Source of the DNA: Mollicutes bacterium
GTDB taxonomy: Bacteria; Bacillota_I; Bacilli_A; Izemoplasmatales; Izemoplasmataceae
Assembly: GCA_003551455.1 (NCBI GenBank)
Contig: PUMR01000038.1
Coordinates: forward strand, 1-5,889
Reading direction: 5' to 3'
DNA: 5,889 bases
The notes below the pieces were generated by a model. That model worked only from the letters and a program-made list of their open reading frames with translations. It was not told the origin of the DNA and made no database searches. The position numbers were made by a program, and so were the translations under genes. Numbering within the stretch: the stretch's first letter is position 1; each line of letters opens with the position of its first letter. Shown one piece after another: positions 4,538 through 5,889 of the stretch.

Positions 4538-5889
4538 TTGGCCTACAAGCTCGTGACCGAATACGTTCCCAAGGGCGACCAGAAGAAAGCCATCGAGACA
4601 CTCGCCGAGAACATCAAGGCGGGTGTCACTGAACAGGTCCTCCTCGGCGCCACGGGCACCGGGAAGACCTTCACGATGAGCAATGTCATCGCCGGCCTCG
4701 ACAAGCCGATCCTCGTCCTCGCCCACAACAAGACCCTCGCGGGGCAACTATACAGCGAGTTCAAGGAATTCTTCCCCGAGAACCGCGTCGAGTATTTCAT
4801 CTCCTATTATGATTATTATCAACCGGAGGCCTATGTGCCTTCCCGCGACCTCTATATAGAAAAGGACCTGCAGATGAACGAGGAGATCGACGAACTCCGC
4901 CACAGCGCCACGGCCAGTCTTCTCGAGCGCCGCGACGTGATCGTCGTCGCGAGTGTCAGTTGCATCTACGGCATCGGGGACCCCAAAGATTACGAAGAGG
5001 CGACCATCACTTTGCGGAAGGGCGAGACCATCGACCGCGACCGCCTCATCGACAAACTGGTGGATATGCTCTTCGAACGGAACGACATGGATTTCAAGCG
5101 GGGGACCTTCCGGGTGAAAGGCGACATCGTGGAGGTCCTTCCCACCTATCAAAAATCGAAAGGGATCCGCATCGAGTTCTTCGATGACGAGATCGAGCGC
5201 ATCCGTTCCTTCGACATCGTGAGCGGCGAGATCCTCGAGGATTACTCGGTGGTGACGATTTTTCCCGCGACCCAGTTCGTCACCAACAAGGACAAACTCG
5301 AAGAGGGCATCCGCCGCATCGAGGCCGAACTCGAAGAGAGAGTGGCCCAGTTCGAGAAGGAAGGCAGACTCGTCGAGGCCGAACGCTTGAAACAGCGGAC
5401 CAACTACGATATCGAGATGCTGAGGGAGATCGGCACCTGCAAGGGCGTCGAGAACTATTCGCGTCACCTCTCGTTGCGTGATGCGGGAGAGACCCCTTCG
5501 ACGCTCATGGACTTTTTCGGCGACGACTATCTCCTCATCGTCGACGAAAGCCATGTCACCCTCCCGCAAGTGCGAGGGATGTTCGTCGGGGACCGTTCCC
5601 GCAAGCAGACACTCGTCGATTACGGTTTCCGCCTCCCTTCGGCCCTCGACAACCGACCGCTCGATTTTGACGAGTTTCTCGCGAAGACCGACCGCGTGGT
5701 CTATGTCAGTGCCACCCCCGGGAATTACGAACTTTCCCGCACGGACCATGTGATCGAACAGATCATCCGCCCCACGGGACTGCTCGATCCCCATGTGGAA
5801 GTGCGGCCGAAAGCGGGGCAGATCGACGACATCGTCCAAGAGATCCAAAAGCGGGCCGCCCGGAAAGAGCGTACGCTCGTGACCACCCT
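4538..5889 (+). CDS. uvrB: UvrABC excinuclease subunit B (UvrB), 3' end outside window
   Basis: UvrB is the damage-verifying helicase of nucleotide excision repair. It is loaded by UvrA and recruits UvrC to incise on both sides of the lesion. About 450 codons are present, roughly two thirds of the usual 660-670 residues, and the frame is still open at the right edge (ERTLVTT). Visible motifs are Walker A GATGTGKT at 37-44, [18 protein letters not shown] at 63-80, the damage-probing beta-hairpin with its aromatic cluster [10 protein letters not shown] at 90-99, LRHSAT at 120-125, [11 protein letters not shown] at 137-147, the UvrA-interacting domain 2 region (about 150-250), Walker B-like DESH at 336-339, [25 protein letters not shown] in domain 3, and VYVSATPG (helicase motif III region). 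The start is TTG, chosen from the ribosome binding site and the conserved N-terminus. It is divergent from the radical SAM gene. In many Bacillota uvrA follows uvrB, which would lie beyond this window. No defect is seen. Confidence 0.98.
   Translation, partial: MAYKLVTEYVPKGDQKKAIETLAENIKAGVTEQVLLGATGTGKTFTMSNVIAGLDKPILVLAHNKTLAGQLYSEFKEFFPENRVEYFISYYDYYQPEAYVPSRDLYIEKDLQMNEEIDELRHSATASLLERRDVIVVASVSCIYGIGDPKDYEEATITLRKGETIDRDRLIDKLVDMLFERNDMDFKRGTFRVKGDIVEVLPTYQKSKGIRIEFFDDEIERIRSFDIVSGEILEDYSVVTIFPATQFVTNKDKLEEGIRRIEAELEERVAQFEKEGRLVEAERLKQRTNYDIEMLREIGTCKGVENYSRHLSLRDAGETPSTLMDFFGDDYLLIVDESHVTLPQVRGMFVGDRSRKQTLVDYGFRLPSALDNRPLDFDEFLAKTDRVVYVSATPGNYELSRTDHVIEQIIRPTGLLDPHVEVRPKAGQIDDIVQEIQKRAARKERTLVTT

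Noticed and set aside
4748..5848. 366-codon open frame on the - strand
   Set aside because: It is codon-aligned antisense to uvrB, ending at the CTA codon of Leu71. UvrB is unmistakable on the + strand.

Overview
The window is ordinary bacterial chromosome, densely coding, with a G+C content that looks to be in the mid-to-upper 50s by eye. Four features point to a Bacillota-type organism: strong GAGGTGAT-type ribosome binding sites, a TTG start on uvrB, extended -10 (TGnTAnAAT) promoter candidates, and a SwrC/YerP-like RND pump paired with a TetR regulator. TGA works as a normal stop, so the standard code applies. The protein sequences could suit Bacilli, Erysipelotrichia or a relative of the Mollicutes. 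I cannot name a genus.

Layout. Positions 1-1018 (+ strand) hold the 3' end of an RND-family efflux pump gene and, overlapping it by ATGA, a TetR/AcrR-type regulator. A strong hairpin terminator at about 1031-1063 closes this unit. It sits between two convergent genes and may partly serve both strands. Positions 1076-4460 (- strand) hold a probable two-gene unit: a B12-binding-like radical SAM protein of the DUF4080 type, transcribed first, then an M3-family zinc oligoendopeptidase. Positions 4461-4537 are a short divergent intergenic region with two opposed extended -10 elements, arranged as an 11-bp inverted repeat. From 4538 to the right edge (+ strand) is uvrB, starting at TTG and cut off by the window after about 450 codons. 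No gap between genes exceeds 80 bases.

How the genes fit together. The pump and TetR form a typical drug or metabolite export unit with its own regulator. UvrB is the core nucleotide excision repair helicase. The radical SAM protein is the least understood gene. It has an intact CxxxCxxC cluster motif, but its N-terminal B12-like domain lacks the classical DxHxxG motif. Its pairing with a peptidase is suggestive at most, because no precursor-peptide gene fits in the small gaps.

I see no mobile element, CRISPR array, tRNA, rRNA or clearly novel system. The most notable points are the two extra membrane segments at the end of the RND pump, the palindromic divergent promoter, the uncharacterised radical SAM protein, and very long codon-aligned antisense frames that are explained by avoidance of TTA, CTA and TCA codons.
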